A stretch of 49,009 nucleotides of DNA, taken from Alphaproteobacteria bacterium (GTDB lineage Bacteria > Pseudomonadota > Alphaproteobacteria > Micavibrionales > UBA2020). Shown in pieces: positions 14,766 to 22,618 of the stretch; position 1 is the first letter of the stretch; the number at the start of each line of letters is the position of its first letter. Where the stretch lies: positions 1 to 49,009 of the forward strand of contig WGNE01000009.1 of the NCBI GenBank assembly GCA_016124645.1, given 5' to 3'. The notes below the pieces were generated by a model. It did not search any database. It had not been told where the DNA came from and worked only from the letters and a program-made list of their open reading frames with translations. The position numbers were made by a program, and so were the translations under genes.

Positions 14766-14964
14766 CGTCGCAAAGAAAGCGGCGCAGGCCTACGGCGTAC
14801 CGGCATGGCCGGTCGCCGGGCGTGGCGTCGCGGAAGAGCTGGGGAAAGCCTGCCCCGTCACCATCGACGAAAGCGGCAACCAGCTCACGCCTTGCCCACA
14901 CCTCTATGCCTGGCTGGGGCGGCTGCACAAGTACAAGAAAGAGCTGGAGGTCAAGCCGAAATGA
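14656..14964 (+). CDS. Lipoprotein overlapping the previous gene; possible outer-membrane spanin
   Basis: A 102-aa protein with a basic N-terminus (RKRRRSW), a hydrophobic stretch and the lipobox LTAC with Cys31. It begins inside the previous gene in the +1 frame and overlaps it by 110 bp. The mature part has two further Cys that could pair. A nested lipoprotein in a lysis cassette points to an Rz1-like spanin. A shorter form from ATG 14707 is possible but loses the basic n-region. Confidence 0.6.
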   Translation: MSSTTQTRKRRRSWILPMVLLISLQTFLTACDLATSDVAKKAAQAYGVPAWPVAGRGVAEELGKACPVTIDESGNQLTPCPHLYAWLGRLHKYKKELEVKPK

Positions 14965-15317
14965 GCGAGCTGCACCAATTCAACGACTGGATCGGACCGG
15001 TCGTCTATCTCCTGACCACGCTCTTCATCGGCTGGATCGGTTGGTCGGTGAAAAGACGTTTCGTGCCGCGCGAGGACCACGACAAGCTCAACGCCCGCGT
15101 TGAGAAGGTCGAGACCCGCGTCACGACCGTCGAGAACAAGGTCGCCGATCTGCCCAGCGCCAAGGACGCCCAGGCGCTGGCGGTGCGCATGACGGAGCTG
15201 ACCGGCGAGCTGAAGGTCTTCGACCAACGCTTCCGGGCCATGGAGAGCGCAGGCGCGCGGCTGCAGCTGCAGATCGACCGCATCGAGCTGTTTCTTCGCC
15301 AGCAAAAATCGGAGTAG
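14961..15317 (+). CDS. DUF2730 family membrane/coiled-coil protein
   Basis: A 118-aa protein: an N-terminal membrane span (VVYLLTTLFIGWIGWSV) followed by a coiled coil (ARVEKVETRVTTVENKV ... LQLQIDRIELFL). This is the layout of Mu gp25/DUF2730, found between lysis and packaging genes. Its function is not settled. It overlaps the lipoprotein gene by 4 bp. Confidence 0.75.
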   Translation: MSELHQFNDWIGPVVYLLTTLFIGWIGWSVKRRFVPREDHDKLNARVEKVETRVTTVENKVADLPSAKDAQALAVRMTELTGELKVFDQRFRAMESAGARLQLQIDRIELFLRQQKSE

Positions 15318-15323
15318 GGAAAG

Positions 15324-15620
15324 ATGGACTTCAGCGAGACCCTTCAGCAAGACCGACGCCTTTGCATCCTTCGCACCCTGATGGACTGCGGCGGTACCCT
15401 CAACGACAGCGTGCTGCGCGACGCGCTGGAGCGCCTCGGCCACCGTCGCCTCTCGCGCGACCTCCTCCGGTCCGACATCGGCTGGCTTGCGGATCGCGGG
15501 CTGTTGAAGATCGAGTACATGGGGCCGGTGCAGCTCGCCACAATCCAGCTGCGCGGGATCGAGGTCGCCGAGGGCCGCGTCACTGTCGAGGGCGTCAAGC
15601 CCCCTTCGCTGGGGGGATGA
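15324..15620 (+). CDS. Winged-helix protein, Mu gp26-like
   Basis: A 98-aa protein with one winged-helix fold: QDRRLCILRTLMDCGG, LNDSVLRDALERLG, LLRSDIGWLADRGLLKIE and a wing (VQLATIQLR). Proteins of this size and layout occur at this position in Mu-like phages. The DNA target is unknown. It is coupled to the next gene by a 4-bp overlap. Confidence 0.7.
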   Translation: MDFSETLQQDRRLCILRTLMDCGGTLNDSVLRDALERLGHRRLSRDLLRSDIGWLADRGLLKIEYMGPVQLATIQLRGIEVAEGRVTVEGVKPPSLGG

Positions 15621-16168
15621 CCATGGAAAGAGCATCTTCAATTTCCCGGCTGCCTAAAGAGGTGCGGGAAGAAATCGGCAGGCTGCGCGAGGAGGGCTAT
15701 ACCCTCGACGACATCCTCGACGTTCTCGAAGGCAAGGACATCAACGTCAGCCGCTCCGCCCTCGGCCGCTTCACCCGAAAGCAGGCGCAGGTGCGCGAGC
15801 AGGTCATGCGCAGCCGACACCTGGCCGAGGCCATCGGCAAAAGCTTCGGCGGCGAGGAGACCAGCAAGGTCGCGCGCACCAACGTCGAGCTGATGCACTC
15901 CATCATGATGCAGCTGATGTGTGGCGATGATGATGAAAATATGGTGACCCTCACCCCCAAGAACGCAATGTTCCTGGCGACGGCCCTGGAGAAGCTTTCC
16001 AAGGCGACGAAAGCGGATTTTGAAGTGCAGCTGAAAGCGGCTGAAGAGAAGGCCCGGCATGAAGCTACCGAGAAAGCCGCCGAGAAGGCAGCCACCGCCG
16101 CCCGTAAAAAAGGCCTGTCGGAAGAAACGGTCGATGTCATCAAGAAATCAGTTTTGGGGATCGAGTGA
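15617..16168 (+). CDS. DUF3486 family protein, Mu gp27-like small terminase subunit
   Basis: A 183-aa helical protein. LPKEVREEIGRLREEGYTL and INVSRSALGRF match the DUF3486/gp27 signature, and the C-terminus is a charged helix rich in Ala, Lys and Glu. Gp27 is regarded as the DNA-recognition partner of the large terminase. A GGGGGGATGACC context gives a good ribosome-binding site at 15617; ATG 15623 is the alternative. Confidence 0.82.
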   Translation: MTMERASSISRLPKEVREEIGRLREEGYTLDDILDVLEGKDINVSRSALGRFTRKQAQVREQVMRSRHLAEAIGKSFGGEETSKVARTNVELMHSIMMQLMCGDDDENMVTLTPKNAMFLATALEKLSKATKADFEVQLKAAEEKARHEATEKAAEKAATAARKKGLSEETVDVIKKSVLGIE

Positions 16169-16419
16169 TGCCGACGGAAATTAAGCCCTTCAAAACCCGC
16201 AAGGAGATCGCCCGCGAGGAGATCCGCAGCGACATGGAAAGCATCCTGACCGGCATCCTCGAGCGCGTCCAGCGCGGCGAGATCGCGGGGATCGCCATCG
16301 CCACCGTGTCGGCCGACGGCACGCCCGGCTACAACTGGCGCGGCTGGAGCCGGGCAGCCCTCAGCCACAGCCTCTCCTGTCTCTATCACCGCTACTTCAC
16401 CGCGCATACCAAGGACTGA
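16168..16419 (+). CDS. Small phage protein of unknown function
   Basis: An 83-aa protein with an N-terminal charged helix and a strand segment (GIAIATVSADGTPGYNW), then a helix. Similar short proteins occur in many alphaproteobacterial phages. No activity is known. It starts on the stop of the gp27-like gene (TGATG). Confidence 0.6.
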   Translation: MPTEIKPFKTRKEIAREEIRSDMESILTGILERVQRGEIAGIAIATVSADGTPGYNWRGWSRAALSHSLSCLYHRYFTAHTKD

Positions 16420-16423
16420 TGCC

Positions 16424-16648
16424 ATGACCGACCACGCCCTACAAAATCTCAATGACGCGCGCGACGCTGAATTCAACACGACGACCCGCGAACAGCGACG
16501 GTCCTTCATCGGCGGAATGCACATGGGCAAGTCGGTCGAGGAAGCGGTAGAGATCGCTGGCATTGGAAGCATCGACGCTGCCTGGGAAGTCCTGCGCCGG
16601 AATTACCGCCAGATCACCGTGCTGACGCCGGTCGGGGAGGTCCAGTGA
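16424..16648 (+). CDS. Small helix-turn-helix-like protein of unknown function
   Basis: A 74-aa protein. MGKSVEEAVEIAGIGSIDAA resembles a helix-turn-helix segment of small terminase-like proteins. It lies directly before the large terminase and overlaps it by 4 bp. A packaging accessory role is possible but not shown. Confidence 0.55.
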   Translation: MTDHALQNLNDARDAEFNTTTREQRRSFIGGMHMGKSVEEAVEIAGIGSIDAAWEVLRRNYRQITVLTPVGEVQ

Positions 16649-18255
16649 CTGTAACTTCATCCTTTACAAAAGAGCAGCCTCACGATGCACTTGCAAAAGT
16701 CAAGGCGCTCGCACTGCCTGACGTTTTGCTCGACTATCAGAAAAAAACCATTAAGGAAGCCGGAACTTCCTCTGTCCTCTTCATCGAAAAAAGCCGACGC
16801 ATCGGCCTGACTTGGGGGCTTGCAAGTCATGCCGTCCTGACTTCCGCCGCCGCGCGGGTGGCAGGTGGAATGGATACTTTCTATGTCGGCTTCAACCTCG
16901 ACATGACGCGGGAGTTCATCGACACCTGTGCGAGCTGGGCCAAGGCTTTCAGTTATGCCGCGTTCGACGTCGAGGAGTTCATCTTCAAAGACGCAGATGC
17001 ACACGGCGAGACAAAGGACATTCAGGCATTCCGCATCCGGTTCGACAGCGGCTTCGAGATCACCGCCCTGACGTCCCGCCCGCGCAGCCTGCGCGGCCGT
17101 CAAGGCCTAGTCATCATCGATGAGGCGGCGTTCCATGACGACCTGCGCGAGCTGATGAAGGCTGCCTTGGCGCTGTTGATGTGGGGCGGCAAGGTCATCG
17201 TCGTTTCCACGCACAACGGCGTCGATAACCCCTTCAACCAGTACATTCAGGATATACGTGCCGGCAGGCTCAAATATGGCCTGATGAAGATCACGCTTGA
17301 TGACGCCCTGAAGGATGGCCTCTACAAGCGCATCTGCCTTGTCCTGAATAAGGAATGGTCCGAGGAGGCCGAGGCCGAGTGGCGCGAAGAGATCGTCAAT
17401 TTCTACGGCGAAGGCGCGGACGAGGAGCTGTTCTGCATCCCGCGTCTTTCGGCAGGCGCTTTCCTGCCCGGCACCCTGGTCGAGAGCCGCATGGTCGAAA
17501 CGCCCGTCATCCGCCTGCACTGCGACGACGGCTTCGTCTTCCTGCCGGAGCTGGATCGCCGGACGCAGATCGAGGAATGGTGCGACGAAAACCTCAAGCC
17601 GCTGCTGGCGACGCTCGATCCCCAGCTCCAGCATTTCCTCGGCGAGGACTTCGGACGCAGCGTCAACCTGACCGTCCTCTGGCCATTGGTCATGATGCCG
17701 AACACCATGCGCCATACGCCCTTCACGGTCGAGCTGCACAACGTCCCCTTCCAGCAGCAGCGCCAGATCGCCTGGTACATCATGGATCGGCTGCCGCGCT
17801 TCACCGCCGCCGCCTTCGACGCGCGCGGCAACGGCTCGCAGCTGGCGGAGGAGACGATGCAGCGATATGGCGCCGGGCGCATCCACTGCGTGATGATCAC
17901 GACGAAGTGGTACCTCGAGGCGATGCCGCCCTACAAGACCGGGCTCGAGGACGGGATGATGACCGTGCCGCGCGACGCCGAAGTCCTCAACGACCACCGC
18001 GCGGCCGTCATGACCGGCGGCGTCGCCCAGGTTCCTAACAAGGAAACGAAGGACAGCAGCGGCGCGAAGCGTCACGGCGACAGCCTGATCGCCGCCGTCA
18101 TGGCCTATTGGGCGACGCTGCAGCCCGTCATCGAATACGGATATCAATCCCTGGGAAAACCAGGCAACCGCAAAACAGCCGGACCACCGCCGCACGACGA
18201 TGACGCCATCGGTCGTGGCGGCCGACGCTTCGGCAGCAAAAAAGGAGCATGGTAA
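16645..18255 (+). CDS. Terminase large subunit (Mu gp28-like)
   Basis: A 536-aa packaging motor. The Walker A-like loop EKSRRIGLTWG is at residues 48-58 and Walker B GLVIIDEAAF near 152-161. The nuclease domain carries acidic residues in LGEDFGRS (about 331), AAFDARGNG (about 389) and GDSLIAAV (about 478). In Mu-like phages it fills heads by the headful method starting from the integrated copy. The start is GTG at 16645, overlapping the previous stop. Confidence 0.93.
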   Translation: MTVTSSFTKEQPHDALAKVKALALPDVLLDYQKKTIKEAGTSSVLFIEKSRRIGLTWGLASHAVLTSAAARVAGGMDTFYVGFNLDMTREFIDTCASWAKAFSYAAFDVEEFIFKDADAHGETKDIQAFRIRFDSGFEITALTSRPRSLRGRQGLVIIDEAAFHDDLRELMKAALALLMWGGKVIVVSTHNGVDNPFNQYIQDIRAGRLKYGLMKITLDDALKDGLYKRICLVLNKEWSEEAEAEWREEIVNFYGEGADEELFCIPRLSAGAFLPGTLVESRMVETPVIRLHCDDGFVFLPELDRRTQIEEWCDENLKPLLATLDPQLQHFLGEDFGRSVNLTVLWPLVMMPNTMRHTPFTVELHNVPFQQQRQIAWYIMDRLPRFTAAAFDARGNGSQLAEETMQRYGAGRIHCVMITTKWYLEAMPPYKTGLEDGMMTVPRDAEVLNDHRAAVMTGGVAQVPNKETKDSSGAKRHGDSLIAAVMAYWATLQPVIEYGYQSLGKPGNRKTAGPPPHDDDAIGRGGRRFGSKKGAW

Positions 18256-19841
18256 TGGTGCAGATCCTCGACCAGTTTGGAAATCCCGTTTCCAGCAAAC
18301 GCCTGACGCAGGAAGAGGCGGGGCCGACGCTGGGCGGCGTCCGCTCCATTGCGCCGCTGCGCGTCTCGTCCAGAATGACCCCGGAAAAACTGTTGCGGCT
18401 CATGGCAGCCGCCGATGAAGGGGATCCGTTCGAATACCTTGCGCTTGCGGAAGAAATCGAGGAAAAGGAGCCGCATTACACCTCAGTGCTGGGAACGCGC
18501 CGCCGCGCCGTCGCGCAGATGGAGATCACGGTCGAGGCCGCCAGTTCTGATCCGGTCGATGAGGAAAACGCGCAGATGGTGCGCGACTTGCTCGACCGCG
18601 ACACCATCGAGGATGAAATCTTCGACATCCTCGACGCCATCGGGAAAGGGTTTTCCGCCAACGAACTGATCTGGGACATGTCCGAGCGCCAATGGTCGGT
18701 CAAGAACGTCATCTGGTGCGATCCGCGCTGGTTCCGTTTCGACCGCGTCGATGGCACGACACTGCGCTTGCGCAGCGGTGCCGCGGATCTGGACCTGACG
18801 CCCTTCAAGTACATCATCCATACCCACAAGTCCAAGTCCGGCCTGCCGATCCGGGGCGGCATCGTCCGGCCTTGCGCGTGGATGTGGCTGTTCAAGAATT
18901 TCAGCATCAAAGACTGGGTGGTTTTTTCGGAAGCCTACGGCCAGCCGATCCGTATCGGTAAATACGATCCGGCGTCCAGCGAAAAGGACCGCGAGGTTCT
19001 TCTGCGCGCCGTGACCAACATCGGCTCGGATCTCGGGGCCATCATCCCCGAAAGCATGACAATCGAATTTATCGAGAGTATGCAAAAACAATCGACCATC
19101 GCCGTCTATCAGCAGCTCATCGAAATGTGCGACAAGCAAATGTCCAAAGCGGTGCTGGGGCAGACCACGACGACAGATAGCGTGCCGGGCAACGGCTTTG
19201 CCGGAAACGCCTCGCATAATGACGTGCGCGGCGATATCGGCCGGTCGGATGCCAAGCAGTTGGCGGCAACGCTCAACGAGCAGCTGGTCAAGCCCTTCAT
19301 TATGCTCAACAAAGGGCCACAGGCGAAATACCCGCGTTTACGCATCGGGCAGACGGATGACGTTGATGTCGCCGCGCTTTCCGACGCCGCCGTGAAATTC
19401 GTCGGCATGGGGGGGAAGGTCAGCGCCTCCGAGCTGGGCAACAAGCTGGGGCTTCCAGCGCCGAAAGACGACGAAGATACCCTGAAACCGCCGCAAAACG
19501 ATTTCACCACCGGAGGATTTGCGCAGCCCGGATTTTCTCAACCCGCCGCACAACCATCCTTCGCGCAACAGAGCCGCGCAGTTCTGGCAGCTCAGAGAGA
19601 CCAAGCAGACGGCATCGGCGATCTGGCCGACGAGCTGTCCTCGGATTGGGAGCAGCTCAACCCCATCGTCGATCAGCTGGTGCAGGCGGCAGAGAGCAGT
19701 TCTTCTTATGAAGAATTCGCGCAACGGCTCCTTGAGATCGCGCCGAAGCTCGATCTCGACCCCAGCATCTCCAAGCTGGCGCAGGCGGTCTTCGCTGCGC
19801 GTCTGGCAGGCAACCTGAAAGTGGACCTCACGAAGAAATGA
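18255..19841 (+). CDS. Portal protein (Mu gp29-like, DUF935)
   Basis: A 528-aa DUF935 protein. Typical segments are MTPEKLLRLMAAADEGDP, HYTSVLGTRRRAVAQM, GFSANELIWD and the acidic SMTIEFIES region. The ATG at 18255 is chosen over 18249 because AAAGGAG is 7 bp before it. The portal forms the ring for DNA entry and tail attachment. A Gln/Ala-rich linker at about 415-450 joins a helical C-terminus. It overlaps the terminase by one base and the next gene by 4. Confidence 0.92.
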   Translation: MVQILDQFGNPVSSKRLTQEEAGPTLGGVRSIAPLRVSSRMTPEKLLRLMAAADEGDPFEYLALAEEIEEKEPHYTSVLGTRRRAVAQMEITVEAASSDPVDEENAQMVRDLLDRDTIEDEIFDILDAIGKGFSANELIWDMSERQWSVKNVIWCDPRWFRFDRVDGTTLRLRSGAADLDLTPFKYIIHTHKSKSGLPIRGGIVRPCAWMWLFKNFSIKDWVVFSEAYGQPIRIGKYDPASSEKDREVLLRAVTNIGSDLGAIIPESMTIEFIESMQKQSTIAVYQQLIEMCDKQMSKAVLGQTTTTDSVPGNGFAGNASHNDVRGDIGRSDAKQLAATLNEQLVKPFIMLNKGPQAKYPRLRIGQTDDVDVAALSDAAVKFVGMGGKVSASELGNKLGLPAPKDDEDTLKPPQNDFTTGGFAQPGFSQPAAQPSFAQQSRAVLAAQRDQADGIGDLADELSSDWEQLNPIVDQLVQAAESSSSYEEFAQRLLEIAPKLDLDPSISKLAQAVFAARLAGNLKVDLTKK

Positions 19842-21115
19842 CGGAGCCGACGTTAAAAGCGCTGCCCTTCCATGAAGCTATCGATTTCTTCAGAAAGAAG
19901 GGATACAAGCCGACCTTCAGATACCAGGACATGGAGCCGCAGGCCCATGCCACCGCCTTCACCGTCGCCAAGGCCATGCGCACAGATATCCTGCAAGATA
20001 TCCGCAGCGCGATGGACGACGCCATCGCCAACGGCCATACCTTCGATACGTTTAAGGGAAATTTAAAGCCCACGCTGGCCGACAAGGGCTGGTGGGGCCG
20101 CAAGAAGATGGTCGATCCCGACACGGGGGAGGAGCGCACGGTCCAGCTCGGCAGCTCCAAGCGCCTGCGCACCATCTTCGATGTCAATATGCGCCAGGCC
20201 TATGCGACCGGCCATTGGGAGCAGGCGCAGCGTACCAAGAACGCGCTGCCGTTCCTGCGCTACGTTCCCTCCAGCGCGCACCACCCCCGCGCAGCGCACC
20301 GGCTCTGGTACAACGTGGTCAAGCCTATCGACGATCCGTTCTGGGATAAACACCTTCCGCCCAACGGCTGGGGCTGCCAGTGCAGCGTCCAGCAGCTCGC
20401 CCAGGAAGATCTCGACCACCTCGGCCTCGAGGTGACGAAGTACGACCCTTCCGGCCCGGAAAAGACCTACGTCAACCGCCGCACCGGCCAGCTCATGCGC
20501 GCGCCCCAGGGCGTGGACCCCAACTTCGCCTACAATCCCGGCAAGGAGCGCATGAAAGCCCTGACGCCCCCGCCGCTGGACGTGTCGCTGGATACGCCCT
20601 ATGCCGGACCGCCGTCTCATATCCCACTGCCGAAGCCCCGTGCCGCGTCAGCGTCATCCCTGATGTTGCCTCCCGATCTGACGCCGGAAGAATATATGCG
20701 TCATTTCCTCGGTCGCTTTGGCGCGGACATCGGCAAGCCCGTCGTCATCACCGACAAGGCGGGCGAGCCGGTCACGATCTCGGAGGATTTGTTCAAGAAC
20801 GGTCGCGGGCAGTCAACGCTGATGAAGCGCGGTCGCCATCTATACCTGCCGATGCTGGCGGAGACGATCCTCAACCCGGATGAAATCTGGAACGTGTGGG
20901 AGAACTACCCCGAGGGCAGGCCGACCCTGCTGCGCCGCTACATCGCGCATTTCAGCGTCGAGGGACAGGCGCAGCCGGGTTTTGCCCTGTTCGATACATC
21001 GGCCGCAGGCTGGACCGGCGTCACGACCTTCCAGCCTGACAGGCGAAAATATCTCATCGACCAGCGCAAGGGCGCGCTGATTTACAGGAGGCCGGACGAT
21101 GTCGAGAAAAAATAG
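19838..21115 (+). CDS. Mu F-like minor head protein with C-terminal PBECR2-type nuclease domain
   Basis: A 425-aa protein. Residues 1-215 are the Mu F (gp30) head-morphogenesis domain: MRQAYATGHWEQAQR, the HHPRAAHRLW segment and the PPNGWGCQC motif. From about residue 284 a second domain begins (KPVVITDKAGEPVTIS, MLAETILNPDEIW, LLRRYIAHFSVEG, GWTGVTTFQP). This matches the phage Barnase-EndoU-ColicinE5/RelE-like nuclease 2 (PBECR2) group seen at the end of Mu gp30 proteins. The second domain may act in the infected cell or against rivals. It is the last gene before the mid-prophage gap. Confidence 0.85.
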   Translation: MTEPTLKALPFHEAIDFFRKKGYKPTFRYQDMEPQAHATAFTVAKAMRTDILQDIRSAMDDAIANGHTFDTFKGNLKPTLADKGWWGRKKMVDPDTGEERTVQLGSSKRLRTIFDVNMRQAYATGHWEQAQRTKNALPFLRYVPSSAHHPRAAHRLWYNVVKPIDDPFWDKHLPPNGWGCQCSVQQLAQEDLDHLGLEVTKYDPSGPEKTYVNRRTGQLMRAPQGVDPNFAYNPGKERMKALTPPPLDVSLDTPYAGPPSHIPLPKPRAASASSLMLPPDLTPEEYMRHFLGRFGADIGKPVVITDKAGEPVTISEDLFKNGRGQSTLMKRGRHLYLPMLAETILNPDEIWNVWENYPEGRPTLLRRYIAHFSVEGQAQPGFALFDTSAAGWTGVTTFQPDRRKYLIDQRKGALIYRRPDDVEKK

Positions 21116-21453
21116 CCGGGAAAAGATTAACCGGTCCTGCGCCATCCGCGAGACCGGTCGGGAACTGCGCCTAGGAGGCCGGATGGCGGCGCGGCGGCAG
21201 TTCCAATTTCTATTATCCTATTTTTCCAGATTACTGTCAAATCCCGTTTTTGCCGAAAGCGGCACGCTGGGGCCGGTGTTCGGACCTGCTCCGTGCGTCC
21301 GCGCGGGCGGACGGGCAAATCGTTTTTTGAATGGCTCTCTGGCCGTTTTGAATTGTGTTTTAGGCCAGGGCCGGGGTGCATTTTCACATTTTCACCGGCT
21401 TTCACGTGATTACGTCAAAAACCGCCTGTTTCCACCCCTGCAAGAGAGGAGCC
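21116..21453. other. Mid-prophage non-coding segment; candidate strong gyrase site region
   Basis: No convincing gene lies here; an open frame from 21099 has no good start or coding look. The prophage midpoint is 21102. Mu carries its strong gyrase site at the genome centre just before gene I, and this gap is also before the I-like gene. It holds an inverted repeat GGAACTGC/GCAGTTCC (21161-21204), an AT-rich stretch, TGCCG-AAAG-CGGCA at 21251, and a perfect CGTCCGC/GCGGACG hairpin (21296-21313) followed by CGTTTTTT, which could end the packaging operon. Confidence 0.55.
21296..21328 (+). terminator. Possible terminator of the packaging operon
   Basis: A perfect 7-bp stem (CGTCCGC and GCGGACG, loop GCGG) is followed after about 9 bases by a run of six T. 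The gap between stem and T run is longer than usual, so efficiency is uncertain. Confidence 0.4.
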
Positions 21454-21469
21454 TGTAACCGTGGTTACA
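21454..21469 (+). promoter_or_regulatory. Late promoter 2: TGTAACC-GT-GGTTACA, probable Mor site
   Basis: This dyad repeats the core of the site at 13268. Its centre is 44.5 bp before ATG 21506, the same distance as from site 1 to the lysozyme ATG. A -10-like TATCGT is at 21494-21499, aligned with CATCAT of promoter 1, and both sequences share TCTATG at the start codon. It should drive the head and tail operon. Confidence 0.78.
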
Positions 21470-21505
21470 ATGCCAGCAATCCCCCCTGCCAATTATCGTG
21501 CCTCT

Positions 21506-22582
21506 ATGGACATTAAAATGCAACTCGCTTCTATCGCTCTCAACGTCGCGCCGCCCGGCGACGGATGGGTGCAGATTTTCCCGGCTGGCGTCGGCCAGCC
21601 CGGCTTTGACGGTCGCGGGCCTTATTCCCTGACGGATCCGGCCGCCGTCGTCGCCGCCAGCAAGCGGCCAATGGTTGACCTTCCCATCGACCGCGACCAT
21701 GCGGCCGATCTGATGCCCTCCGGCAGCGAGAACCCGGCGGCGGGCTGGATCAAGGAAATGGAAGCCCGCCCGGACGGCATCTATGCCCGCGTCGAATGGA
21801 CGCCGCGCGCCGCCCAGCAGATCACGGACAAGGAGTACCGCTATCTCTCGCCGGTTTTCTTCACCGACATGAAGGGCGTCGTCCAGCGGATCATCCGGGC
21901 GACGCTCACCAATATTCCAAACCTCGAAATCAAGGCCGTCGCGTCGCAACAGACGCCCGGCCCGGATACCACCCCCCAACAATCCAAACAGGAGACAAAT
22001 ACTATGGATGAGAATTTGACAGCTATCGCCGCCCTGCTCGGCATGACCGGCGTAACGGATCCCAAGGCTATCGTCGATGCGGTCGCCGCGCTCAAAAAAG
22101 AAGCCGACGAAACCAAGCAGGAAAACGACGCCATCAAGAACGCTGCCGGCGCGGACGCCGCTGCCACGCCCGACCAGGTCGTGACAGCCGCGCAAAAGAA
22201 AGTTCAGGGCCAAGGCGAGCCGGACCCGGCGAAGTTCGTGCCGGTCGAGCAGGTTAAGAACCTGTCCTCGCAGCTGGCAAGCCTGCAAAAAGAGGTCTCG
22301 GCAGACAAGGCAAGCACCGTCGTCGATGCCGCCATCAAGGAAGGAAAGCTGCAGCCCGCCCTTCGCGAATGGGCTTTGAACCTCGCCTCTTCCGACATGG
22401 AGGCCTTGCAGGGTTTCCTGAAAAATGCGGTCGCCTTCAAGGGGACGCAGGTCGTCGTCGATGGCAAGCCCATCGGCAAGGAAGAAGGCGCGCTCGATGC
22501 TGAACAGCTGAACCTTTGCAGCCAGCTCGGCATCAAGCCCGAGGCTTTCAAGGAAACCCAGGCGGCCCGTAAGAAAGCCTAA
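21506..22582 (+). CDS. Head protease/scaffold fusion (Mu I-like)
   Basis: A 358-aa protein counted from ATG 21506. The N-terminal half is the Mu I protease domain (GWVQIFPAG, DLPIDRDHAAD, GWIKEMEARPDGIYARVEWT, YRYLSPVFF). The C-terminal half is a helical scaffold with coiled-coil stretches (ALKKEADETKQEN). The protease matures the head and removes the scaffold. No Shine-Dalgarno precedes 21506, and the predicted transcript begins at or next to this ATG. ATG 21518 is an alternative start. A longer frame to 21461 would overlap the promoter dyad. Confidence 0.88.
   Translation: MDIKMQLASIALNVAPPGDGWVQIFPAGVGQPGFDGRGPYSLTDPAAVVAASKRPMVDLPIDRDHAADLMPSGSENPAAGWIKEMEARPDGIYARVEWTPRAAQQITDKEYRYLSPVFFTDMKGVVQRIIRATLTNIPNLEIKAVASQQTPGPDTTPQQSKQETNTMDENLTAIAALLGMTGVTDPKAIVDAVAALKKEADETKQENDAIKNAAGADAAATPDQVVTAAQKKVQGQGEPDPAKFVPVEQVKNLSSQLASLQKEVSADKASTVVDAAIKEGKLQPALREWALNLASSDMEALQGFLKNAVAFKGTQVVVDGKPIGKEEGALDAEQLNLCSQLGIKPEAFKETQAARKKA
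22004..22582 (+). CDS. Internal in-frame scaffold protein (Mu Z-like)
   Basis: A 192-aa product from an internal start in the protease gene, same frame and same stop. GGAG at 21991-21994 is well placed before ATG 22004 (MDENLTAIAALLGM). The start falls where the protease domain ends and the scaffold helices begin. Mu makes scaffold Z from the 3' part of gene I in this way. The internal Shine-Dalgarno is better than anything before the full-length start. Confidence 0.75.
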   Translation: MDENLTAIAALLGMTGVTDPKAIVDAVAALKKEADETKQENDAIKNAAGADAAATPDQVVTAAQKKVQGQGEPDPAKFVPVEQVKNLSSQLASLQKEVSADKASTVVDAAIKEGKLQPALREWALNLASSDMEALQGFLKNAVAFKGTQVVVDGKPIGKEEGALDAEQLNLCSQLGIKPEAFKETQAARKKA

Positions 22583-22618
22583 CTCAAAACATCTTTACAT
22601 TCCTGAAAGGAAAAAACG

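Noticed and set aside
21099-21458. A 119-codon frame in the mid-prophage gap
   Set aside because: No Shine-Dalgarno, no domain, mixed base composition and a run into the promoter dyad; the gap is better read as non-coding.
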